Shown in pieces: positions 49,713 through 58,752 of a stretch of DNA of 64,000 nucleotides (the first letter of the stretch is position 1; each line of letters begins with the position of its first letter). The notes beneath the pieces were generated by a model. The model saw only the letters and a list, made by a program, of their open reading frames with translations, had not been told where the DNA came from and did not search any database. The translations under genes were made by a program, and so were the position numbers. This DNA is from Pseudomonas sp. Leaf58 (lineage in GTDB: Bacteria; Pseudomonadota; Gammaproteobacteria; Pseudomonadales; Pseudomonadaceae): contig NZ_CP032677.1 in NCBI RefSeq assembly GCF_003627215.1, positions 4,841,501 to 4,905,500 of the forward strand, given 5' to 3'.

Positions 49713-51191
49713 TTACTTGTCAGCGTGATACGCCGCATCAGCAGTTTCGAAGCGCTTCACCATCGCTTGCGACGGGCTGCCCAGCTTGCTCACCACCATG
49801 ATGGCGATGCTGGCGAACAGGAAGCCCGGGATAATTTCGTACAGGCCCCAGGTATCGATCTGCTTCCACAGGATAACGGTCAGTGCACCCACCACGATAC
49901 CGGCCAGCGCGCCGTTACGGGTCATGCCTTTCCACAGCACCGAAATCAGCACCACCGGACCGAAGGCGGCACCGAAACCAGCCCAGGCGTAGGCGACCAG
50001 GCCCAGCACTCGGTTTTCCGGGTTGGCAGCCATGGCGATGGCGATCAGAGCGACGGCCAGCACCATCAGGCGACCGACCCACACCAGTTCCACCTGCGAA
50101 GCGTTCTTGCGCAGGAAGGCCTTGTAGAAGTCTTCGGTCAGGGCACTGGAGCACACCAGCAGCTGGCAGCTCAGGGTGCTCATCACCGCCGCCAGGATGG
50201 CCGACAGCAGCACACCGGCAATCCACGGGTTGAACAGGATCTTGGCCAGTTCGATGAACACACGCTCATGGTTTTCGGTCACCGGGCCCGCCAGGTCCGG
50301 ATGCGCCGAGAAGTAGGCGATACCGAAGAAGCCCACCGCGCAGGTACCAGCCAGGCACAGGATCATCCAGGTCATGGAGATGCGACGGGCGTTGGCGATC
50401 GATTTCACCGAATCGGCAGCCATGAAACGCGCCAGGATGTGCGGCTGGCCGAAGTAGCCCAGGCCCCAGCCCATCAGCGAGATGATACCGATGAAGGTGG
50501 CACCCTTGAGCATGTCGAAGTTGGCTGGGTTCACCGCCTCGATAGCCGCGAACGTAGTGTCGAAGCCGCCAGTGGAGATCAGCACGATTACCGGGGTCAG
50601 GATCAGCGCGAAGATCATCAACGAAGCCTGCACGGTATCGGTCCAGCTCACCGCCAGGAAGCCACCGACGAAGGTGTAGGCGATGGTGGCCGCGGCGCCA
50701 GCCCACAGGGCTGTTTCGTACGGCATGCCGAAGGTACTTTCGAACAGGCGAGCGCCGGCAACGATGCCGGAGGCGCAGTAGATGGTGAAGAACACCAGGA
50801 TGACGATGGCCGAGATAATCCGCAACAAGCCGCTATTGTCTTCGAAACGGCTAGAGAAGTAGTCCGGCAGGGTCAGTGCATCACCGTTGTGCTCGGTCTG
50901 CACGCGCAGGCGGCCGGCCACGAACAGCCAGTTGAGGTAGGCACCCACGGTCAGACCGATGGCGATCCAGGCCTCTGACAGGCCCGAGAAGTAGATGGCG
51001 CCCGGCAGGCCCATCAGCAGCCAGCCACTCATGTCGGAAGCACCGGCAGACAGCGCGGTCACCACACTACCCAGGCTGCGACCGCCCAGAATGTAATCGG
51101 AAAGGTTGTTGGTGGAGCGATAGGCGGCGAAGCCGATCAGCACCATTGCTGCGATGTAGATCACGAAGGTGATCGTTAGTGGATTGCCCAT
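49713..51191 (-). CDS. putP: sodium/proline symporter
   Basis: 492 aa (E. coli 502), 13 membrane helices of the SSS/LeuT fold. Start MGNPLTITFVIYIAAMVLIG; Na+ and proline binding region AGASDMSGWLLMGLPGAIY (about residues 49-67) and GWGLGYFGQPHILARFMAA. Imports proline for putA. Divergent from putA across a 359-bp spacer full of PutA operator hexamers. Confidence 0.97.
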   Translation of the reverse strand: MGNPLTITFVIYIAAMVLIGFAAYRSTNNLSDYILGGRSLGSVVTALSAGASDMSGWLLMGLPGAIYFSGLSEAWIAIGLTVGAYLNWLFVAGRLRVQTEHNGDALTLPDYFSSRFEDNSGLLRIISAIVILVFFTIYCASGIVAGARLFESTFGMPYETALWAGAAATIAYTFVGGFLAVSWTDTVQASLMIFALILTPVIVLISTGGFDTTFAAIEAVNPANFDMLKGATFIGIISLMGWGLGYFGQPHILARFMAADSVKSIANARRISMTWMILCLAGTCAVGFFGIAYFSAHPDLAGPVTENHERVFIELAKILFNPWIAGVLLSAILAAVMSTLSCQLLVCSSALTEDFYKAFLRKNASQVELVWVGRLMVLAVALIAIAMAANPENRVLGLVAYAWAGFGAAFGPVVLISVLWKGMTRNGALAGIVVGALTVILWKQIDTWGLYEIIPGFLFASIAIMVVSKLGSPSQAMVKRFETADAAYHADK

Positions 51192-51242
51192 GCGTGTGCC
51201 CTGGCGTTTGTTTTTATTTCATGCACAACCGCAGCCATCGCG

Positions 51243-51481
51243 GTTGCACCCAGGCGGCGAATGCTATGCAACAACGCAAAGTGGGTGCAACCCTTTTTCA
51301 TTTGCAAGTTGCACCCACCGATCCATATTTCCGACAAAGCCGCGTTTTTGCTCCTTTTTGCAGCAGCAGGTCCGCTTTCTAAGAATAAAACGCTCCGAAA
51401 TCGGCCCTTTTTAGCGTGTGGAAATGGCTGTCGGACGAGTTGCACCTTTTCCGTAAAAAATTCGGGTTGCACCTGGTTGCA
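51243..51481. promoter_or_regulatory. cluster of PutA operator hexamers between putP and putA
   Basis: GTTGCA, the core PutA-binding hexamer known from E. coli, or its complement TGCAAC, occurs seven times: 51243, 51267(-), 51286(-), 51308, 51439, 51466 and 51476. Most are extended as GTTGCACC. The pair at 51286 and 51308 forms an imperfect palindrome (GGGTGCAACCC ... AGTTGCACCC). No gene is present in 51192-51550. When proline is low, PutA should bind here and repress both genes. Confidence 0.85.
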
Positions 51482-51550
51482 CCCGAATTGTCCTACAGCT
51501 ACTCTTGGCGCCAGCTTAGGCCACAACCGTGGCAATAACGAGGATAAGAA

Positions 51551-54500
51551 ATGGCGACGACCACCCTTGGGGTCAAACTCGATGACCCGACCCGTGAGCG
51601 ACTCAAAGCAGCTGCGCAGTCGATTGACCGCACGCCGCACTGGTTGATCAAGCAAGCGATCTTCAACTACTTAGAGAAGCTCGAGGGTGGTGCCACCCTG
51701 ACCGAACTCAACGGCCATGCCAGCAGCCTGGTCGACGACGCCGGTGAAGTCCAAGCCGACCACAGCCACCAATGCTTCCTCGAATTCGCCGAGAGCATCC
51801 TGCCGCAGTCGGTCCTGCGCTCGGCGATCACCGCTGCCTACCGCCGCCCCGAGCAGGAAGTGGTGCCGATGCTGCTGGAGCAGGCGCGTCTGAGTGCCCC
51901 GCTGGCCGAAGCGACCAACAAGATGGCCGCTGGCATCGCCGAAAAACTGCGCAACCAGAAGAGCGCCGGTGGCCGTGCCGGCATCGTTCAGGGCCTGCTG
52001 CAGGAGTTCTCGCTGTCGTCCCAGGAAGGCGTGGCGCTGATGTGCCTGGCCGAAGCCCTGCTGCGCATCCCCGACAAGGGCACCCGTGACGCCCTGATCC
52101 GCGACAAGATCAGCACCGGCAACTGGCAGCCGCACCTGGGCAACAGCCCGTCGCTGTTCGTCAACGCGGCCACCTGGGGCCTGCTGCTGACTGGCAAGCT
52201 GGTGTCCACGCACAACGAATCCGGCCTCACCTCCTCGCTCACCCGCATCATCGGCAAGAGCGGCGAGCCGATGATCCGCAAGGGCGTCGACATGGCCATG
52301 CGCCTGATGGGCGAGCAGTTCGTCACCGGTGAAACCATCGCCGAAGCGCTGGCCAACGCCAGTCGTTTCGAGTCCAAGGGCTTCCGCTATTCCTACGACA
52401 TGCTCGGCGAAGCCGCACTGACCGAGCACGATGCACAGAAATACCTGGCGTCCTACGAGCAAGCCATCCACTCGATCGGCAAGGCTTCCCATGGCCGCGG
52501 CATCTATGAAGGCCCAGGCATCTCGATCAAACTGTCGGCACTGCACCCGCGCTACAGCCGCGCCCAGTACGAGCGCGTGATGGAAGAGCTGTACCCGCGC
52601 CTGCTGTCGCTGACCCTGCTGGCCAAGCAGTACGACATCGGCCTGAACATCGACGCCGAAGAAGCCGACCGCCTGGAGCTGTCGCTCGACCTGCTCGAGC
52701 GCCTGTGCTTCGAGCCGTCGCTGGCCGGCTGGAACGGTATCGGCTTCGTCATCCAGGCCTACCAGAAGCGCTGCCCGTACGTGATCGACTACGTCATCGA
52801 CCTGGCCAAGCGCAGCCGCCACCGCCTGATGATCCGCCTGGTGAAAGGCGCCTATTGGGACAGCGAGATCAAACGCGCTCAGGTTGAAGGCCTGGAAGGC
52901 TACCCGGTGTACACCCGCAAGGTGTACACCGACGTTTCCTACGTCGCCTGCGCCCGCAAACTGCTGGCTGTACCAGAAGCTATCTACCCGCAGTTCGCCA
53001 CTCACAACGCCCACACCCTGTCGGCTATCTACCACATCGCCGGGCAGAACTATTACCCAGGCCAGTACGAGTTCCAGTGCCTGCACGGCATGGGCGAGCC
53101 GTTGTACGAGCAAGTGGTCGGCAAGATTTCCGAAGGCAAGCTGAACCGCCCGTGCCGCGTCTATGCCCCGGTCGGTACCCACGAAACGCTGCTGGCCTAC
53201 CTGGTACGCCGCCTGCTGGAAAACGGCGCCAACACCTCGTTCGTCAACCGCATCGCCGACCACTCCATTTCCATCCAGGAACTGGTCGCCGACCCGGTCG
53301 CCAGCATCGAACGCATGGGCGCGCAAGAAGGCAGCCTCGGCCTGCCACACCCACGCATCCCGCTGCCACGTGAGCTGTATGGCAGCGAACGGGCCAACTC
53401 GGCCGGCATCGACATGGCCAACGAACACCGCCTGGCGTCGCTGTCCTGCGCCATGCTGGCTACCGCCCACAACGACTGGAAAGCCGCACCGCTGCTGGCC
53501 TGCGCTGCCAGCGAAAGCGCTGCCGCCCCCGTGCTGAACCCGGCGGACCACCGCGACGTAGTCGGCCATGTGCAGGAAGCCACCGTTGCCGATGTCGACA
53601 ACGCCATCCAGTGCGCATTGAATGCCGCGCCGATCTGGCAGGCCACCCCGCCCGCCGAACGGGCTGCCATTCTGGAGCGCACCGCCGACCTGATGGAGGC
53701 CGAGATCCAGCCGCTGATGGGCCTGCTCATCCGCGAAGCTGGCAAGACCTTCGCCAACGCCATCGCCGAAGTGCGTGAAGCGGTGGACTTCCTGCGCTAC
53801 TACGCGGTGCAGGCACGTAACGACTTCAGCAACGACGCCCACCGCCCGCTGGGCCCGGTGGTGTGCATCAGCCCGTGGAACTTCCCGCTGGCAATTTTCA
53901 CCGGTCAGGTGGCCGCTGCCCTGGCGGCCGGTAACCCGGTGCTGGCCAAGCCGGCCGAGCAAACCCCGCTGATCGCTGCCCAGGCTGTGCGCCTGCTGCT
54001 GGAAGCTGGTATCCCCGAAGGTGTGCTGCAACTGCTGCCAGGCCGCGGCGAAACCGTCGGTGCTGGGCTGGTCGGTGACGAGCGCGTCAAAGGCGTGATG
54101 TTCACCGGCTCCACCGAAGTGGCCCGCCTGCTGCAGCGCAACGTCGCTGGCCGCCTGGACAACCAGGGCCGCCCGATCCCGCTGATCGCCGAAACCGGCG
54201 GCCAGAACGCGATGATCGTCGACTCCTCGGCACTGACCGAGCAAGTGGTGATCGACGTGGTGTCCTCGGCATTCGACAGCGCCGGCCAACGTTGCTCGGC
54301 CCTGCGCGTACTGTGCCTGCAAGAAGACTCTGCCGACCGCGTGATCGAGATGCTCAAGGGCGCCATGGCTGAAAGCCGCCTGGGCTGCCCGGACCGCTTG
54401 GCCGTGGACATCGGCCCGGTGATCGACGCCGAAGCCAAGGCTGGCATCGAGAAACACATCCAGGCCATGCGTGAAAAAGGCCGCTCGGTCTACCAGGTGG

Positions 54501-55504
54501 CGATTGCCAATGCTGCCGAAATCAAGCGCGGCACCTTTGTCATGCCGACCCTGATCGAGCTGGACAGCTTCGACGAGCTGAAGCGTGAAATCTTCGGCCC
54601 GGTGCTACACGTGGTGCGCTACAACCGCCGCAACCTGGACCAGCTGATCGAGCAGATCAACAACTCCGGCTACGGCCTGACCCTCGGCGTGCACACCCGC
54701 ATCGACGAGACCATCGCCAAGGTGGTGGAAACTGCCAACGCCGGCAACATGTACGTCAACCGCAACATTGTCGGTGCGGTGGTGGGCGTGCAGCCGTTCG
54801 GTGGTGAAGGCTTGTCCGGCACTGGCCCGAAAGCCGGTGGCCCACTGTACCTGTACCGCCTGCTGTCGACCCGCCCAGCCGACGCGATTGGCCGCCACTT
54901 CCAGCAGCAGGACGGCGAAGGCAAGCCTGACCGTACCCTGCACGACCAACTGATCAAACCGCTGCACGGCCTGAAGGCCTGGGCCGAGAGCAACCAGCTG
55001 GCCGACCTGGCCGCGCTGTGCAGCCAGTTCGCCAGCCAGTCGCAAAGCGGCATCGCTCGCCTGCTGCCAGGCCCGACCGGCGAGCGCAACAGCTACACCA
55101 TCCTGCCGCGTGAGCACGTGCTGTGCCTGGCCGACAACGAGGCCGACCTGCTGGCGCAGTTCGCCGCCGTGCTGGCGGTTGGCAGCTCGGCGGTATGGGC
55201 TGACGGCGAACCGGGCAAAGCCCTGCGTGCGCGCTTGCCGCGTGAACTGCAGGCCAAGGTCAAGCTGGTGGCGGACTGGAACAAGGATGAAGTGGCGTTC
55301 GACGCCGTGATCCACCATGGCGACTCGGACCAACTGCGCGGCGTGTGCCAGCAGGTGGCCAAGCGTGCCGGGGCGATCGTGGGTGTGCACGGGCTGTCCA
55401 GCGGGGATCATCAGATTGCGCTGGAGCGACTGGTGATCGAGCGGGCGGTGAGTGTGAATACCGCGGCGGCGGGGGGGAATGCCAGCTTGATGACCATTGG
55501 CTGA
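51551..55504 (+). CDS. putA: trifunctional proline dehydrogenase / P5C dehydrogenase / transcriptional repressor
   Basis: 1317 aa (E. coli 1320). Ribbon-helix-helix DNA-binding domain at residues 1-47 (TTTLGVKLDDPTRERLKAAA). FAD proline dehydrogenase barrel at about 230-570 (EGPGISIKLSALHPRYSRA, RLVKGAYWDSEIKRAQ). Aldehyde dehydrogenase at about 640-1120 with GPVVCISPWNFPLAIFTGQV, FTGSTEVAR and the catalytic Cys in SAGQRCSALRV (about 915). The C-terminal domain ends in AVSVNTAAAGGNASLMTIG. Oxidises proline to glutamate and represses put genes in the absence of proline. Ends at a good terminator. Confidence 0.98.
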   Translation: MATTTLGVKLDDPTRERLKAAAQSIDRTPHWLIKQAIFNYLEKLEGGATLTELNGHASSLVDDAGEVQADHSHQCFLEFAESILPQSVLRSAITAAYRRPEQEVVPMLLEQARLSAPLAEATNKMAAGIAEKLRNQKSAGGRAGIVQGLLQEFSLSSQEGVALMCLAEALLRIPDKGTRDALIRDKISTGNWQPHLGNSPSLFVNAATWGLLLTGKLVSTHNESGLTSSLTRIIGKSGEPMIRKGVDMAMRLMGEQFVTGETIAEALANASRFESKGFRYSYDMLGEAALTEHDAQKYLASYEQAIHSIGKASHGRGIYEGPGISIKLSALHPRYSRAQYERVMEELYPRLLSLTLLAKQYDIGLNIDAEEADRLELSLDLLERLCFEPSLAGWNGIGFVIQAYQKRCPYVIDYVIDLAKRSRHRLMIRLVKGAYWDSEIKRAQVEGLEGYPVYTRKVYTDVSYVACARKLLAVPEAIYPQFATHNAHTLSAIYHIAGQNYYPGQYEFQCLHGMGEPLYEQVVGKISEGKLNRPCRVYAPVGTHETLLAYLVRRLLENGANTSFVNRIADHSISIQELVADPVASIERMGAQEGSLGLPHPRIPLPRELYGSERANSAGIDMANEHRLASLSCAMLATAHNDWKAAPLLACAASESAAAPVLNPADHRDVVGHVQEATVADVDNAIQCALNAAPIWQATPPAERAAILERTADLMEAEIQPLMGLLIREAGKTFANAIAEVREAVDFLRYYAVQARNDFSNDAHRPLGPVVCISPWNFPLAIFTGQVAAALAAGNPVLAKPAEQTPLIAAQAVRLLLEAGIPEGVLQLLPGRGETVGAGLVGDERVKGVMFTGSTEVARLLQRNVAGRLDNQGRPIPLIAETGGQNAMIVDSSALTEQVVIDVVSSAFDSAGQRCSALRVLCLQEDSADRVIEMLKGAMAESRLGCPDRLAVDIGPVIDAEAKAGIEKHIQAMREKGRSVYQVAIANAAEIKRGTFVMPTLIELDSFDELKREIFGPVLHVVRYNRRNLDQLIEQINNSGYGLTLGVHTRIDETIAKVVETANAGNMYVNRNIVGAVVGVQPFGGEGLSGTGPKAGGPLYLYRLLSTRPADAIGRHFQQQDGEGKPDRTLHDQLIKPLHGLKAWAESNQLADLAALCSQFASQSQSGIARLLPGPTGERNSYTILPREHVLCLADNEADLLAQFAAVLAVGSSAVWADGEPGKALRARLPRELQAKVKLVADWNKDEVAFDAVIHHGDSDQLRGVCQQVAKRAGAIVGVHGLSSGDHQIALERLVIERAVSVNTAAAGGNASLMTIG

Positions 55505-55522
55505 GGCTGAGGGTTGTTGAGG

Positions 55523-55552
55523 AAAAGGGAGAGCTTTGGCTCTCCTTTTTTT
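55523..55552 (+). terminator. intrinsic terminator of putA
   Basis: Stem GGGAGAGC-TTTG-GCTCTCCT followed by T7 and preceded by A4, 19 bp after the putA stop. Confidence 0.9.
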
Positions 55553-55610
55553 ATGGGTGCATGTCTTGAGATTGGGGTTGGGCTGGCAGGTGCCCGCCAC
55601 AACATTTTCT

Positions 55611-55883
55611 GCGCCTGTGAGATCGAGCGCCGCCCGCGCGGCGCTTCGCGGGGCAAGCCCGCTCCCACATTTGTTGCAACGTGCCAAACTTGTGAGGCCA
55701 TGGTTGCCCGCTTTAGTTGGCCTGACGATATCTCCCCGTTGGCGCGGCTGCCGCCCCACCTATCTTCAGTCATGCGCCAAGGCTGACAACCATGGCCTCA
55801 CAGGCATGGCCACGTTGCAACAAATGTGGGAGCGGGCTTGTCCCGCGAAGCGCCGCGCGGGCGGCGCTCGATCTCACAGGCGC
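55611..55883 (-). repeat. long inverted-repeat element, copy C
   Basis: It occupies most of the 433-bp gap between convergent putA and the DUF3077 gene. Arms 55611-55683 and 55811-55883 (73 bp) match at all but one position. The arm next to the core-motif start carries GGGAC and the other GGGGC, the same polarity as copies A and D. Core motif at 55761-55791 on the minus strand. An extra 10 bp outside the arms (ACATTTTCT / AGAAAATGT) also pairs, and weaker similarity runs to about 55581 and 55913. Confidence 0.92.
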
Positions 55884-55937
55884 AGAAAATGTTGCGGCGA
55901 ACACATAGCAGCCTTCATGCAACCTGAAGCCAACCCC

Positions 55938-56201
55938 TCACTGCTTCATCCCCAACTCAGCATCATCCATCAGCGCCTTAGCCATCGCACTCAGGTAATG
56001 GGCAACCCAGATCATCATCGGCTTCTCATCCATCAGCCCGGTGATGGTCAACTCGCGCACATAGCCCATCAACTCCGAAGACTGCTCGCGGGCATCCCGG
56101 CACGGGATGCCCGGCTCGATGCGGAACAGCGGGTGTGTGCCATTCTCGCCCTGGTAGAACGTGGTCTTGCCGACGGTGAATTGGGTGTCTTCTGTTGTCA
56201 T
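55938..56201 (-). CDS. DUF3077 family small protein
   Basis: 87 aa. The pattern KTTFYQGENGTHPLFRIEPG followed by DAREQSSELMGYVREL matches DUF3077, a family of small proteins that are numerous in P. putida-group genomes and of unknown function. No signal peptide or membrane segment. ATG 56201 is the natural start. It lies alone between copies C and D of the inverted-repeat element. The 290 bp upstream (56202-56492) show no gene or clear promoter. Confidence 0.78.
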   Translation of the reverse strand: MTTEDTQFTVGKTTFYQGENGTHPLFRIEPGIPCRDAREQSSELMGYVRELTITGLMDEKPMMIWVAHYLSAMAKALMDDAELGMKQ

Positions 56202-56492
56202 TGTTCAATCCCCCGGCAGGCAAACCAAAACCCTGCGCACACGAAGTGCCCCACGCACAGCTGCCATAAAGGCAAAGCCATGAGGTTTGACCTGGTCGGC
56301 CTGTCAAAGCCGGTCACTGATCTGCCAGCGACCACCCGAGACTAGGCCCTACCCAGAGCACCGCAATGGCTAGAAGGGGGTTGGGAGTATGTTTGGGAAA
56401 TGGACTACATGGAATAGGCAAAAACCTAAGAAGCTGCCGAGGTGCTGACTGGAATGCGGTGTGGCTGACAGGTGTTCGCCTTAGCATTTGCA

Positions 56493-56792
56493 GCGCCTGT
56501 GAGATCGAGCGCCGCCCGCGCGGCGCTTCGCGGGGCAAGCCCGCTCCCACATTTGTTGCAACGTGCCGAACCTGTCAGGCCATGGTTGCCAGCCTGGTTG
56601 CCCTGATCCGATTTCTCGACTGGCGCTGCTGCCGTCCGATTTCTCGACTGGCGCTGCTGCCGTCCCATCTGTCTCAAGTTATGCACCAAGGCGGACAACG
56701 CCTCTCCCACAGGCATGGCCACGTTGCAACAAATGTGGGAGCGGGCTTGTCCCGCGAAGCGCCGCGCGGGCGGCGCTCGATCTCACAGGCGC
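56493..56792 (-). repeat. long inverted-repeat element, copy D
   Basis: It lies in the 717-bp gap between the divergent DUF3077 and acyl-CoA dehydrogenase genes. Arms 56493-56565 and 56720-56792 (73 bp) match at 72 of 73 positions. The 154-bp core is longer than in the others because a 28-bp segment is duplicated in tandem (56607-56634 and 56635-56662). The conserved motif is on the minus strand (56671-56700). Weaker outer arms run to about 56463 and 56819 (ACAGGTGTTCGCC / its partner). The last 100 bp before the next gene should hold that gene's leader. Confidence 0.92.
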
Positions 56793-56918
56793 AGAAAGAA
56801 TCAAGGCAAACACCTGTATGCCCCCACCCTTCTAAACCCATATCACCCAACCCTATTAACCTCCCCCCACCCCACCCAACCCCCTACACTCGCAACATCC
56901 CGCCTCAGGACCACCCCC

Positions 56919-58721
56919 ATGCCCGAGACCCTGCTCAGCCCCCGCAACCTCGCCTTCGAACTCTACGAAGTGCTCGACGCCGAAGCCCTGACCCTGCGCC
57001 CGCGGTTCGCCGAGCACAGCCGCGAAACCTTCGACGCAGCACTGGCCACCGCACGCACCATCGCCGAAAAGTTCTTCGCCCCGCACAACCGCAAGGCCGA
57101 CGAGAACGAGCCGCGCTACGTCGACGGCCGCGCCGAGCTGATCCCCGAGGTGAAACCCGCCGTTGATGCCTTCCTCGAAGCCGGCTTCCTCAACGCCAAC
57201 CGCGATTTCGAGGTCGGTGGCATGCAGCTGCCCAGCCTGGTCTCGCAGGCCTGTTTCGCCCACTTCCAGGCCGCCAACGCCGGCACCACGGCCTATCCGT
57301 TCCTGACCATGGGCGCAGCCAATTTGATCGAAAGCTTCGGCAGCGAAGAACAGAAACGCCTGTTCCTGCAACCGATGATCGAAGGCCGCTACTTCGGCAC
57401 CATGGCCCTGACCGAACCCCATGCCGGCTCGTCGCTGGCCGATATCCACACCCGTGCGGCACCCGCCGGTGACGGCAGCTACCGGCTCAAGGGCAACAAG
57501 ATCTTCATCTCCGGCGGCGACCACGAACTGTCGGAAAACATCGTGCACATGGTGCTGGCCAAGCTCCCGGATGCACCGCCCGGGGTGAAAGGCATCTCGC
57601 TGTTCATCGTGCCGAAGTACCTGGTCAACCCAGACGGCAGCCGTGGCCCGCGCAACGATGTATTGCTGGCCGGGCTGTTCCACAAGATGGGCTGGCGCGG
57701 CACCACCTCCACCGCGCTGAACTTCGGCGACAACGGCCAGTGCGTCGGCTACCTGGTCGGCCAGCCGCACCAGGGCCTGGCCTGCATGTTCCAGATGATG
57801 AACGAGGCGCGCATCGGCGTTGGCATGGGCGCGGTAATGCTCGGTTACGCCGGTTACCTGTATTCGCTGGAATACGCCCGCCAGCGCCCGCAGGGTCGAC
57901 TACCAGACAACAAGGACCCGCACAGCCCGGCAGTGCCAATCATCGAACACACCGATGTGAAACGCATGCTGCTCACCCAGAAAGCCTATGTCGAAGGCGC
58001 CTTCGACCTCGGCCTGTATGCCGCACGCCTGTTTGACGACACTCAGACCGCCAGCGATGAAAACGCCCGCAATCAGGCACAGGAACTGCTCGACCTGCTG
58101 ACCCCGATCGTCAAATCCTGGCCGTCAGCGTTCTGCCTCAAGGCCAACGATCTGGCGATTCAGATCCTCGGCGGCCACGGCTACACCCGCGAATACCCGG
58201 TGGAGCAGTACTACCGCGACAACCGCCTGAACCCGATCCACGAGGGCACCGAAGGCATCCAGTCGCTCGACCTGCTCGGCCGCAAGTTGGCGCAGAATAA
58301 CGGCGCCGGGCTCAAGCAACTGATCCGCCTGATTGCCGCCACCGGCGAGCGCGCCAGCCATCATCCAACCCTCGACCCGTTGCGCCAGCCGCTGGAACGA
58401 CTGGTCAACCGCCTGCAGAGCGTAACCTTGGCCCTGCTCGGCGACCTGGCCCACGGCAAAGTCGCCGGTGCCCTGGCCAACTCAGCCCTGTACCTCAAGG
58501 CCTTCGGCCACTGTGTCATTGGTTGGCGCTGGCTGGAGCAGGCGCTCCATGCCGAGCTTGGCCTGCTCAAGAGCAACCCTGTCGACCGCGACTTCTACCT
58601 TGGCAAGCTGCAGGCCGCGCGTTATTTCCTGACCTGGGAAGTACCGTGCTGCCATAATGAGCTGGCATTGCTCGAGGCGCGCGACGACACTTGCCTCACG
58701 ATGCAAGACGAGTGGTTCTAG
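56919..58721 (+). CDS. acyl-CoA dehydrogenase (FadE-like, 600 aa)
   Basis: 600 aa from ATG 56919 ([19 protein letters not shown]); the frame is open further left only because it runs through repeat D. Motifs: [17 protein letters not shown] (FAD and substrate region, about residues 160-176), [37 protein letters not shown] [12 protein letters not shown], and [20 protein letters not shown], with the usual place for the catalytic Glu soon after ([16 protein letters not shown]). The size is that of the long-chain type with an extra C-terminal domain. First step of beta-oxidation of an unknown acyl-CoA. A TldD-like gene follows after 31 bp. Confidence 0.88.
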   Translation: MPETLLSPRNLAFELYEVLDAEALTLRPRFAEHSRETFDAALATARTIAEKFFAPHNRKADENEPRYVDGRAELIPEVKPAVDAFLEAGFLNANRDFEVGGMQLPSLVSQACFAHFQAANAGTTAYPFLTMGAANLIESFGSEEQKRLFLQPMIEGRYFGTMALTEPHAGSSLADIHTRAAPAGDGSYRLKGNKIFISGGDHELSENIVHMVLAKLPDAPPGVKGISLFIVPKYLVNPDGSRGPRNDVLLAGLFHKMGWRGTTSTALNFGDNGQCVGYLVGQPHQGLACMFQMMNEARIGVGMGAVMLGYAGYLYSLEYARQRPQGRLPDNKDPHSPAVPIIEHTDVKRMLLTQKAYVEGAFDLGLYAARLFDDTQTASDENARNQAQELLDLLTPIVKSWPSAFCLKANDLAIQILGGHGYTREYPVEQYYRDNRLNPIHEGTEGIQSLDLLGRKLAQNNGAGLKQLIRLIAATGERASHHPTLDPLRQPLERLVNRLQSVTLALLGDLAHGKVAGALANSALYLKAFGHCVIGWRWLEQALHAELGLLKSNPVDRDFYLGKLQAARYFLTWEVPCCHNELALLEARDDTCLTMQDEWF

Positions 58722-58752
58722 GGGGAGCCACCGTGTACTCGGAGGCTTGCGA

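Noticed and set aside
51671..54457. 928-aa minus-strand open frame opposite putA
   Set aside because: A long shadow frame caused by high third-position GC; His/Gln/Val-rich composition and no domain.
55611..55883. Insertion sequence or transposon at the inverted repeats
   Set aside because: No transposase frame inside, cores of only 126-154 bp, and no clear target-site duplication; kept as a non-autonomous repeat.
56280..56345. Possible 21-codon ORF upstream of the DUF3077 gene
   Set aside because: No ribosome-binding site, no recognisable motif, and composition like intergenic DNA; too short to support.
56366..57166. 266-aa open frame through repeat D into the acyl-CoA dehydrogenase gene
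   Set aside because: It reads the repeat arms (RRPRGASRGKPAPT, then RRAGGARSHRR-type peptides) and then a wrong frame of a well-recognised gene.
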